NCBI GenBank assembly: GCA_017940085.1
Contig: JAGAZK010000020.1
Location: 1 to 7,103 of the forward strand
Length of the DNA: 7,103 nt
Source: Campylobacter sp.
GTDB lineage: Bacteria > Campylobacterota > Campylobacteria > Campylobacterales > Campylobacteraceae
Direction: 5' to 3'
Below are positions 1 to 7,103 of this stretch, piece after piece. The notes under the pieces are model-generated. The model was given only the letters and a program-made list of their open reading frames with translations. It was not told where the DNA came from and made no database searches. How positions within the stretch are numbered: position 1 is the first letter of the stretch; every line of letters starts with the position of its first letter. A program made the position numbers and the translations under genes.

Positions 1-724
1 ATTTATTATAAGCTAAAAATTCAAGCAAAATATTTATTAAAATCAGTATTGGAGCATAAATAAAAAATCCAAGCTTCAAAACAAAAAATAAACTCATAAC
101 TGACAAACCAGAAATGATAATTTCAAAAATAATCTTATATATATTAAAATCCGCAAATATATATGAGATAAAAATCACAAAATCAGGCACAAGTATGAGT
201 GCAAAACACCCAAAAGAGAGCAAAAAATATTTTTTGTATTTTAGTGTTTTGTATGAATAAAATACCAAAGCAAAACCAAAGCAAAATATGATTACAGCTA
301 TGATTGAGCGAAATTTATTTTTATTATACAAATCTGTCATTTTGTTTGTATATAAAAAATCATTCATCAAATACAGCACTCCAATGCAAATAAACACACC
401 AAAAAGGTATTTTATCCACAAAAATTTGCTTACAAATTTAGAAATGACAAAAAACTGATAAATTTTGATTAAAAATACTATTGCAAACGCCACATAAGCT
501 AAATTTAGCAAAATCATCACACTATTTAAAAGCGAAGTTTTTATAAATACAGCCCAAATTACCACAGAAAATACTGCAACCACACAAAACTGCAAAATAA
601 GGCAAATTTTAAGCTTTTTTAGCTCATCTAAACCAAGATTTTGCAAATTTTTTGGCTCATCTTGCGTAAAATTTGCTTGAGCGATTTCAGACTTTTTAGC
701 AAAAATTTGTGCAAATTTAATCAT
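1..724 (-). CDS. Multi-pass inner-membrane protein of unknown function (partial, C-terminus beyond left edge)
   Basis: An uninterrupted minus-strand frame of 241 codons runs from ATG at 724-722 off the left edge with no stop. I do not recognise the family. The first 38 or so residues are polar and lysine-rich (MIKFAQIFAKKSE...), with no signal peptide. About seven hydrophobic segments follow, near residues 40-61, 67-87, 103-121, 140-157, 165-191, 196-219 and 220-238. Lysines cluster in the N-terminus and in the loops at 87-105 and 158-165, which by the positive-inside rule gives a cytoplasmic N-terminus and puts the 121-139 loop in the periplasm. The start lies 5 bases after the macroglobulin stop, so the two genes are very probably co-transcribed and perhaps translationally coupled. 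The Shine-Dalgarno signal is weak (an AAG-containing stretch within the last macroglobulin codons). A TTG directly before the ATG is an alternative start, and an in-frame TAA lies just upstream of that. The clean frame, membrane pattern and operon spacing make the gene credible. Its role is unknown, and a link to envelope function is suggested only by context. Confidence 0.8.
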   Translation of the reverse strand, partial: MIKFAQIFAKKSEIAQANFTQDEPKNLQNLGLDELKKLKICLILQFCVVAVFSVVIWAVFIKTSLLNSVMILLNLAYVAFAIVFLIKIYQFFVISKFVSKFLWIKYLFGVFICIGVLYLMNDFLYTNKMTDLYNKNKFRSIIAVIIFCFGFALVFYSYKTLKYKKYFLLSFGCFALILVPDFVIFISYIFADFNIYKIIFEIIISGLSVMSLFFVLKLGFFIYAPILILINILLEFLAYNK

Positions 725-729
725 CAAAT

Positions 730-3700
730 TTACTTACTAACTTCAAAATTTAGCATCTCCAAATCATAATCGTTTAAATTTTCATCTTGCATATATATTG
801 CTTTGGTGGCTGGGAGTGAGCATTTGCCACTAATTATTACGCTCAATGGCGTAAAAATCACTATCTCACGCATAAAATCACTTGGGAAATAAAACACTCT
901 ATCATCTAGATATTCTTTGTGATTAAATTTAGCACTATCAATTGTAGCTTTTGTTCTAATATTTGGATAAAGTCTTTCGTTTATAACTTCAAAACAACTA
1001 CTCACGCCTTCATCAATTGCTAAATTTCTTACCCAAAAATTTGCAAAAACCCGTGTTTTGGCAAAAATTTGATCACCGATTTTAAGTGAGTTTAAATTTA
1101 CTTTTTTGCCACTATTATCAACAAATTCGCGGTAAATTTTGATTTGTTTGCTTTGATTTGGTTTGTCAAATTCGCTTGGATCGTAATTTTTGTGTTTGAG
1201 AGCTGTTTTTTCGTATCCAAAAGATAATACCGAATAAAACACGCCTTTATCATCTTGTGGGATAATTGAAATTTGCTTATTTTTTGGAGTAAATTTTCTT
1301 GAAATTTGAGCATTAAATTCGCTTTGTTTGCCATCAATTTCAAGTGCAAATTTAGTGGTTTTATCAGCATTTTTGAAATATTTATCAAAACTGCGAATTA
1401 CAAAAGCTTTTTGTTGAGTATTTGAGAGATTTAACAAATTCCCACTTATTTCTTTGCTTAGATTTTGTGATATTTCGTCTTTGTCAAGATAGCTATAAAC
1501 ATATAAAGCAAATGCCATATTTTTTAGCTCACTCTCATAATTATCGGCTTCATCTTTAGAGATTTTGCTAAATTGCTTATAATCATTTGATTTAATTTGT
1601 TTATTTAGGGTATAAAATTCACTTTGCATATTGTTTGATTTGAGTATCGCACTCATCAAAAGTGTGCTTAGAGCGTTATATTCATAAATTTTGTTGTCAT
1701 AAACATAATTTATCTCTCTTTGCTCGAGTTTTTTGTATCGGTTTAAGACAAAATCAGCATAAAGTCGCACGAAATTGTTTGAATTTGTATTTTTTAAACC
1801 GCTAAAAATCAAATTTCTTTGATAATCGCCCAAAAATTTGTATTTTGTATCAAGATCTAATAAAACATCGCTTGTATAAACTGAAACATACTTATCAGTG
1901 TATCCATAAGCACTCCAAAATCCAAATTCACCATTGTCTTTAAGACGAGAAAGCAAGATTTTAGCATATCTATTTAGCTCATCAAGCGTGGTTTGATTGG
2001 CGTCTTTATTATACGAATAATCGAGTGCTATCATTTTTGAAGCTATTTGTTCAGTGCAACCATAAGGATAATCTTTAAGATCATAAGCCAAATCAAACAC
2101 TACAGGCGTTGGGGCGATATTTACAAAAAGTTCTTTGTAGCTTTGGTCGCTGGTAGATATATTTGTTTTTTTCTGTGCAAAGCCATTTTTTTGAAATTTG
2201 CTTGATGGATACTGCGAAATTATGCTAAATTTAAGCTCATATTTATGATCTCCAGCTTTAAAAACCAAATTTGCATTTCCTAAATCAAGTGCTTTTAATT
2301 TAAAACTTTCATTTGTGCTTCCAAGCGGTTTTAGGCTCAAATTTGACTCAAATTTACCAATTTGTAAATTTGATGAAGACAAAATCTCAAGCTTGATTTG
2401 TTTTTGCTCGTTTGTGGTGTTTAAAATACTTAGTCCAAAATCAATTTCATCGCCATTTATCATATAAGAAAGCAGGGCGGGTTTGATGATAATGTCATCT
2501 TTTATTTCTAAATAAGAATTGCTTGAACCTATGGAATTATCATCGATTGCTATAGCACTTAGACGGACTTTGGAATTAAGATTTGATGGAAATTTAATAT
2601 CAAATTTCAACTCCCCATTTGCATTGCTTATGCCTTCTTTGATAAGTATAAATGAGCTTTCTTTTTGGGTTTTGACAGGACTTAAATCTCTTTTGGCAGC
2701 TTTTAATGAAACCATTTCATCGCCACCAAAACTAAGAGCATTTGCTTTGGTAGTATAAGTGCTAATTTCATCAAAAATATCAAAATATCTAAGATTATAA
2801 AACAAAGGCTTGTCAAAATCGCTAAAAGCATTGATTTCTTTTTGTTCTATTATGTCTAAAATACCAAAATCCACAGCAAACAAAGCGACTTTGGAGTTTG
2901 GCTTAGTTTTTAGAGAAATTGTTTGGGTTGAGCCTGTTTTGGCTGTAGGTGCGTGAGAAATAGCAATTTTTGCCTCATGAGAATTATTATCCACAGACAC
3001 AGGGATATTCGCATACGAGCGAATAGGGGAGCTATCTTGAGTAGATGGTCTAAAAATACTAGCACTTATATGACCGCCAGTAAAATTTTTTGGGATTTTT
3101 AGTTCAAAATTTGTTGAGTTTGATTTGATTTGTTTGATTTTATAATCCAAAATTTCATCTGAAATCAAAGAAACGCTCAAAATCCCGTCTTGTATGACTG
3201 AATTTATCGTGCCTTTGATAGTTTCGCCTGGTTTAAATTTGCTTTTTTGCAAAGTTATTTTGGCGGTTTTGAGATCTTTTGGATTGAGTTTGCCCCAGTA
3301 TCCCCAACCACTCACATCTACGCTCACACTTGCACTGCTACCATTTTTATAATCATTTGCTACGATTAAATAATTTCCACCATTTTTAAATTTGTATGAA
3401 AAAGATGATTTATTCGTTTTAAAGCTGTCTATTAGGGCAAATTCGTTTTGTTCTACGAAATTTGAACCATTGAAAATATAGCTAAAATTGTTTGAATATA
3501 TTTCAATTTCAAGCTCGTTTGATAAGCGTTTTTTGCTTTGGCTTTGAAGTGAAAGTAGATCAAAATTTATTTCTTCATCTGTAGAGGCGTAATTTTTGTT
3601 TGATTTAATACCAGTTATTGTTTTGTATGGAAAAAACACGATATTTTGATATTTGTTGATAGTTTTGTCGCTGTCAAATACGCTGAAATTTAACATCACT

Positions 3701-5826
3701 TCAAGTGCATTTGATACACTCAAATTCTCAGGTATTGGCACAATAACTTCTTTTGAGCCATTTTGATCTAAGATAAAATTTTTGACATTTGTTTGCAAAG
3801 CATAATTTGAACTTAGTTTTTCATTTACAAAAGAATATCCGCTAAATTCATCAAATTTAAGCTTTTTTTGTGAATAATTGCTGATTAAATTTGCTTTTAA
3901 ATTTGCTGCTGGAAGTCCGACTAAATAATTTGCATTTAATTTAAGCTCTGGTTTTTGCGGTGCGAAAAACTCGGTTTTTTCAAGCAAAATTTCATTTCTA
4001 ATACGATTTGGGATAAAATTTTCTACGCTAAATGCGCTACTTGCTACGATTTTGTTTTCAAAAATAATCTCAGCTTTGTAAATTCCAGTAACTTCACCTA
4101 TATTCTCATCTATCAAAACAGAGCCAAAATCATCGGTTTTAAGCTTTTTGTTGATAATTTCAATATTTTTTGGATCTGTGATTTTGAGCGAAATTGGTAA
4201 ATTTTTCAAAGCCTTGAAATTTAAATCTTTCATAAAAAAAATGCCTTTTAAATTTTCATTTGGCTTTATTAAATTACTCGCAAAATATAATTTTGAACGC
4301 ACATTTGTCGTAGTTTTGTCTATCCTAGAAATCGCTTCATCAAAAATTACAAATCCGCTTTCTTTGTGTTTTTTAACAAGAATTGATTTTGGGTTTTTGT
4401 TTAAAAAATCTTTTTGTTTGATATTTAAAATACCCTTTGAATCGCTGCTTCCTTCAAAAATCAAATCATTTTTATCAGAAAAAATCTGCACTTTGGCTCT
4501 TGGGAGGATCTCGCCATTGCTTAAACGAGTTGTTAAAATAAAAGCTCCGTTTTCGCTAAGTGTCGCTAGAGCTGTAATATCGCTGATATAGGCAGTTTTG
4601 TTGATAGTGTATCTTTCATCGTCATTTTTGTATGAAATAGCAATCTCATAAATCCCGTCTTCAAAACCCTTGAAATCAAGATTGATTTTATGTTCTTTAA
4701 TCTCGTTTTTAGCACTATTTAGAGTGAATTTTTTGTTTATTATTTCTTTTGTGTAACTTGCTACTTCTCCGTATCGCTCATAATTTAAAAAATACCTAAT
4801 ATTTTGATTGCTCACTTTTGAAACCAAAACATCAATTTCATTTAAATTTGCACTTTTAAAAGCGATTTGAGCAGATTTTGGAATAAATTTTTTGCTATCG
4901 CTAAATTTAACAAAAGGCTTTCTATCGCCCAAAGTGATATTAAAATCAAATTTATTCCTTAAAAGATTTCTATTATCCCCAAATCCCTTTAAAAGGCTGA
5001 TTTGGTAGTTTGTATTTGGCTTAAATTCATCGCTTTTAATATCAACACAATAGCTCCACCATTCGTTATTTATGCTAATCCCGTCCCAGCTTGGCTGAGT
5101 AAGAGATATTTTTGAGACATTTTTTACTTTGATAAATTTAGCTGATGGCGTTATATAGTCTTTGAAATAAAGTCTCACGCCGATACTGCCGTCATCATAA
5201 GCTTTTGAAATTGGTAAAATTTTAGTCAAATTTAGTGCTGTTTTATTTTCAATAAACTCAGCATCATTTAAATTTACGCTTTCATCTTTGAGTAAATTTA
5301 TTCCATGAATTGATTTTAAATTTGAGCTAATTTTGAGATTTATATCATTAAATTTTGGATCAAATTTAATAAAAATAGTGCGGTTATCATCGCTGCTAAG
5401 CTCGTAATCGATGGCATTTTTAGATAGATTATTATTTTTGTATAAAAATAGATTTTTTTTCATTTCATCTAGGCTAAGAAAATCATTAAATTTAACCACC
5501 GCAAAGCCATTTTTGATAGCTTTTAAGCTCACAATTTCAAAATTTAAAACACTAAATTTAAATTTATTCTCACAATTCAAACACTCAAACTCAAGTCCTT
5601 TGGGAAAGATTGAATTTGGATAAAAATTTATTTCTTTATCACTGATAAATTCGTAAATACCACTCATTTTTGGTTTGGTTTTGATGATTTCTTCTTTGCT
5701 TACACCAAACTTGCTAAATCCGCTTCCTTTAAAGCTCAAAAAATCATTTTTATATTCTACACTATTAATCTCAAAGGCCCACAAAAACTGCATCAAAGCA
5801 AGTATCACAAAAAAGATTTTTTTCAC
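730..5826 (-). CDS. Bacterial alpha-2-macroglobulin, thioester type (YfhM-like), periplasmic protease trap
   Basis: This 1698-residue protein is close to the roughly 1650 residues of E. coli YfhM. Family members act as suicide protease traps: a protease cuts the bait region, the fold collapses, and an exposed thioester bonds covalently to it. Residues 1-17 form a signal peptide (MKKIFFVILALMQFLWA), probably cut after Ala17. There is no lipobox cysteine, unlike lipoprotein YfhM. Beta-rich macroglobulin-like domains fill about 20-980. The family-typical AVDFGIL lies at 984-990 and a GGDE with a Lys/Arg-rich candidate bait stretch at about 1034-1058. The A2M core, including NGELKFDIKFPSNL, covers about 1057-1130. 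The thioester site YGCTEQ has Cys1257 and Gln1260 (codons 2058-2047), followed by a helical thioester domain that includes NGEFGFWSAYGYTD. The C-terminal domain from about 1580 ends with EYLDDRVFYF and LPATKAIYMQDE. The start is GTG at 5826-5824, chosen because it opens the signal peptide and follows an AAAGGA site. It lies 37 bases after pbpC, its usual partner. The family call is very secure; the function in this organism is inferred. Confidence 0.95.
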   Translation of the reverse strand: MKKIFFVILALMQFLWAFEINSVEYKNDFLSFKGSGFSKFGVSKEEIIKTKPKMSGIYEFISDKEINFYPNSIFPKGLEFECLNCENKFKFSVLNFEIVSLKAIKNGFAVVKFNDFLSLDEMKKNLFLYKNNNLSKNAIDYELSSDDNRTIFIKFDPKFNDINLKISSNLKSIHGINLLKDESVNLNDAEFIENKTALNLTKILPISKAYDDGSIGVRLYFKDYITPSAKFIKVKNVSKISLTQPSWDGISINNEWWSYCVDIKSDEFKPNTNYQISLLKGFGDNRNLLRNKFDFNITLGDRKPFVKFSDSKKFIPKSAQIAFKSANLNEIDVLVSKVSNQNIRYFLNYERYGEVASYTKEIINKKFTLNSAKNEIKEHKINLDFKGFEDGIYEIAISYKNDDERYTINKTAYISDITALATLSENGAFILTTRLSNGEILPRAKVQIFSDKNDLIFEGSSDSKGILNIKQKDFLNKNPKSILVKKHKESGFVIFDEAISRIDKTTTNVRSKLYFASNLIKPNENLKGIFFMKDLNFKALKNLPISLKITDPKNIEIINKKLKTDDFGSVLIDENIGEVTGIYKAEIIFENKIVASSAFSVENFIPNRIRNEILLEKTEFFAPQKPELKLNANYLVGLPAANLKANLISNYSQKKLKFDEFSGYSFVNEKLSSNYALQTNVKNFILDQNGSKEVIVPIPENLSVSNALEVMLNFSVFDSDKTINKYQNIVFFPYKTITGIKSNKNYASTDEEINFDLLSLQSQSKKRLSNELEIEIYSNNFSYIFNGSNFVEQNEFALIDSFKTNKSSFSYKFKNGGNYLIVANDYKNGSSASVSVDVSGWGYWGKLNPKDLKTAKITLQKSKFKPGETIKGTINSVIQDGILSVSLISDEILDYKIKQIKSNSTNFELKIPKNFTGGHISASIFRPSTQDSSPIRSYANIPVSVDNNSHEAKIAISHAPTAKTGSTQTISLKTKPNSKVALFAVDFGILDIIEQKEINAFSDFDKPLFYNLRYFDIFDEISTYTTKANALSFGGDEMVSLKAAKRDLSPVKTQKESSFILIKEGISNANGELKFDIKFPSNLNSKVRLSAIAIDDNSIGSSNSYLEIKDDIIIKPALLSYMINGDEIDFGLSILNTTNEQKQIKLEILSSSNLQIGKFESNLSLKPLGSTNESFKLKALDLGNANLVFKAGDHKYELKFSIISQYPSSKFQKNGFAQKKTNISTSDQSYKELFVNIAPTPVVFDLAYDLKDYPYGCTEQIASKMIALDYSYNKDANQTTLDELNRYAKILLSRLKDNGEFGFWSAYGYTDKYVSVYTSDVLLDLDTKYKFLGDYQRNLIFSGLKNTNSNNFVRLYADFVLNRYKKLEQREINYVYDNKIYEYNALSTLLMSAILKSNNMQSEFYTLNKQIKSNDYKQFSKISKDEADNYESELKNMAFALYVYSYLDKDEISQNLSKEISGNLLNLSNTQQKAFVIRSFDKYFKNADKTTKFALEIDGKQSEFNAQISRKFTPKNKQISIIPQDDKGVFYSVLSFGYEKTALKHKNYDPSEFDKPNQSKQIKIYREFVDNSGKKVNLNSLKIGDQIFAKTRVFANFWVRNLAIDEGVSSCFEVINERLYPNIRTKATIDSAKFNHKEYLDDRVFYFPSDFMREIVIFTPLSVIISGKCSLPATKAIYMQDENLNDYDLEMLNFEVSK

Positions 5827-5832
5827 GAAATA

Positions 5833-5838
5833 TCCTTT
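5833..5838 (-). promoter_or_regulatory. Ribosome binding site that fixes the GTG start of the macroglobulin gene
   Basis: AAAGGA on the minus strand lies 6 bases before the GTG at 5826-5824. No ATG occurs between the pbpC stop and this GTG, and the reading from GTG gives an N-terminal Lys-Lys followed directly by the hydrophobic signal-peptide core. Together these support initiation at GTG. Confidence 0.75.
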
Positions 5839-5851
5839 AAATTTTGGTAAA

Positions 5852-5880
5852 ATTATATTAAATTTAATCTTTTAGTTCAA
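5852..5880 (-). promoter_or_regulatory. Candidate sigma-70 promoter for the macroglobulin gene
   Basis: Read on the minus strand, a perfect -10 hexamer TATAAT (5857-5852) lies 17 bases after TTGAAC (5880-5875), which matches four of six positions of the -35 consensus TTGACA. The -35 box overlaps the last codons of pbpC and the -10 lies in the 37-base gap. Transcription would start near 5845, giving a leader of about 20 bases that includes the ribosome binding site. This would let the macroglobulin and the membrane gene be expressed separately from pbpC. The DNA is so AT-rich that a chance match is quite possible. Confidence 0.35.
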
Positions 5881-7103
5881 ATTTAGCCTCGCTTAAATTT
5901 GAGTATTCGTCAAGACATTTTATTGTGTGCTCTCCGCTTACAAACTGCTCAAAAAATGCCTTTGCGTTTGGTTTTTTGACATATTTTTGCCCATCTATTG
6001 AGATATAAATCTCATCTCCAAATACAGCCGTGCAAGTAATTTCAAGCTTGAAATTATTATTATTTTGAAAAATTTTGCCATCAATATCATTTAAAATAGG
6101 CCTAATTTGTTTAAATTTATTCGCACAAATGCCGTTTTCAAGGTCGTTTCTACTTAAATACTTGCTTTTTATCATAAAATATAGTTCTGAACTATCAAAA
6201 AGATCACATTTTGATTTTAAATTTACTTTCTCAATCAAAAAATCATCTTGTTCGTCTTTGCAAATGCCGTTGTTATAGACATCTGTGCAAATTTTTTGTT
6301 TTGTTATGCCGTGTGGAGCGATAAAATCAACAAAACCAAATTTTTTATCCAAATAATCAAACATATTAAAAGCTACTTTTGCCGCACTCTCGCCGCCACT
6401 TATATCATCAGTCTTGCTCCCGTCAAAATTTCCTAGCCACACTCCAAGTGTCCATTTTGGACTAAGTGCAATAGTATATAAATCTCTAGCATCAGCCGAA
6501 GTACCGGTTTTAAACATCAAATTTGGCTTATTTGCCGTATTTTTCCAAACACTATTTAAATAGCTTCTTGGGGTATTTTTTAGCATATTTGCCACCAAAT
6601 ACGCACTTTGTGGGCTAATTAGCGTAGCATTTTTGTCAATTATTTTGCCACCAATTTCAAGCGGTTTTAATTCGCCATTATTCGCAAAAATCGTATAAAG
6701 ATGAGTCAAATCCAAAAGCGAAAGTGAAATCCCGCCAAGTGCGATCCCAGCACCATAATATTCTTTGTCAAACTCTATCAAATCAGCAAATTTGAGCATT
6801 TCATACAAACTATCTTGATTTAGAAGCGTGTTTAAGCGAACTGCTGGAATATTTAGCGAAAACTGAAGAGCTTGTGTGGCACTAATAATGCCCATAAATT
6901 CATCACTATAGTTTTTTGGAGTATAATTTGGGAGAATAAATTTAGTATCAATTAGTTTTGAATTTGGCGTAATAATGCCATTATCAAGTGCTTTTGCATA
7001 AATAAATGGTTTTAGAGTTGAGCCGACATTTTTTATAGATTTTATCCCGTCATTTTGCCCATTTATTGCACTAAAATCGTGGCTTCCAGCGTATGCTACG
7101 ACA
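5864..7103 (-). CDS. pbpC: Penicillin-binding protein 1C (partial, N-terminus beyond right edge)
   Basis: The last 412 residues and the TAA stop (5866-5864) are present; the frame is open to the right edge. PBP1C is a class A penicillin-binding protein of the inner membrane facing the periplasm, with a glycosyltransferase and a transpeptidase domain. E. coli PBP1C has about 770 residues, so some 350 residues, including the membrane anchor and glycosyltransferase domain, should lie outside. The transpeptidase motifs are all visible in order. SxxK is STLK in NVGSTLKPFIYAKALD, with the nucleophile serine codon at 7021-7019. SxN is SLN in QFSLNIPAVR at 6859-6851. KTG is in FKTGTSADARD at 6511-6503. 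WTLGVWLGNFDGS and SGGESAAK follow, as in the family. A segment with spaced cysteines (KICTDVYNNGICKDE, KSKCDLF) comes next, and the last 75 or so residues resemble the PBP1C-specific C-terminal domain (IYISIDGQKY, GEHTIKCLDEYSNLSEAKF). The ATG at 6895-6893 is internal, because homology continues upstream through STLK. The macroglobulin partner follows 37 bases downstream. Confidence 0.93.
   Translation of the reverse strand, partial: VVAYAGSHDFSAINGQNDGIKSIKNVGSTLKPFIYAKALDNGIITPNSKLIDTKFILPNYTPKNYSDEFMGIISATQALQFSLNIPAVRLNTLLNQDSLYEMLKFADLIEFDKEYYGAGIALGGISLSLLDLTHLYTIFANNGELKPLEIGGKIIDKNATLISPQSAYLVANMLKNTPRSYLNSVWKNTANKPNLMFKTGTSADARDLYTIALSPKWTLGVWLGNFDGSKTDDISGGESAAKVAFNMFDYLDKKFGFVDFIAPHGITKQKICTDVYNNGICKDEQDDFLIEKVNLKSKCDLFDSSELYFMIKSKYLSRNDLENGICANKFKQIRPILNDIDGKIFQNNNNFKLEITCTAVFGDEIYISIDGQKYVKKPNAKAFFEQFVSGEHTIKCLDEYSNLSEAKFELKD

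Noticed and set aside
725..729. Possible separate promoter or terminator between the macroglobulin and the membrane gene
   Set aside because: Only five bases separate the genes, with no room for a terminator, and I saw no convincing promoter near the end of the macroglobulin gene.
3115..3145. TTTGATTTGATTTGTTTGATTT-like repetitive stretch, considered as a tandem repeat
   Set aside because: The units are irregular and encode ordinary Lys/Gln/Ile/Ser residues; it is low-complexity coding DNA and not a true repeat array.
4148..4591. A 147-codon open frame on the plus strand
   Set aside because: It lies fully antisense to the well-supported macroglobulin gene, has no recognisable domain, and its Phe/Leu/Ile-rich content is what antisense reading of AT-rich lysine-rich coding DNA gives.
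5840..5854. Small inverted repeat AATTTT-ggt-AAAATT in the gap before the macroglobulin gene, considered as an operator or terminator
   Set aside because: The stem is only six A/T pairs with a 3-base loop and no following T-run tied to a GC stem; such repeats are expected often in this composition.
6893..6895. ATG in the pbpC frame as a possible start of a shorter protein
   Set aside because: The frame continues upstream to the window edge with clear PBP1C homology, including the catalytic STLK motif, so this methionine is internal.

Overview
The window is AT-rich (roughly 70% A+T by eye) with compact minus-strand coding, very short gaps, many AAATTT words and Lys/Asn/Phe/Ile-rich proteins. 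This suggests an epsilonproteobacterium (Campylobacterota), most likely a Campylobacter outside the C. jejuni/coli group. The genus call is an inference from composition and gene style; there is no rRNA or other marker here to confirm it.

All three genes lie on the minus strand and read from right to left. First comes the 3' part of pbpC (7103 down to 5864), a bifunctional class A penicillin-binding protein 1C. Its transpeptidase active-site motifs and C-terminal PBP1C domain are in the window, but its N-terminus and glycosyltransferase domain lie beyond the right edge. After a 37-base gap comes a complete 1698-residue bacterial alpha-2-macroglobulin (5826 down to 730) with an intact CTEQ thioester motif, a cleavable signal peptide and a GTG start. 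Five bases after its stop begins a multi-pass membrane protein (724 down to 1 and beyond) that I cannot assign to a family. It runs off the left edge without a stop. No stretch over 300 bases lacks a gene. I see no RNA genes, mobile elements, CRISPR arrays or convincing terminators.

The pbpC + thioester alpha-2-macroglobulin pair is a known bacterial arrangement. The macroglobulin is thought to trap foreign proteases in the periplasm, while PBP1C is thought to repair peptidoglycan at the same breach. The core of the window is therefore a recognisable module rather than a new system. The less described parts are the unassigned membrane protein joined tightly to the module, the apparent lack of a lipid anchor on the macroglobulin, a candidate internal promoter in front of it, and two 8-base homopolymer runs in its coding sequence.
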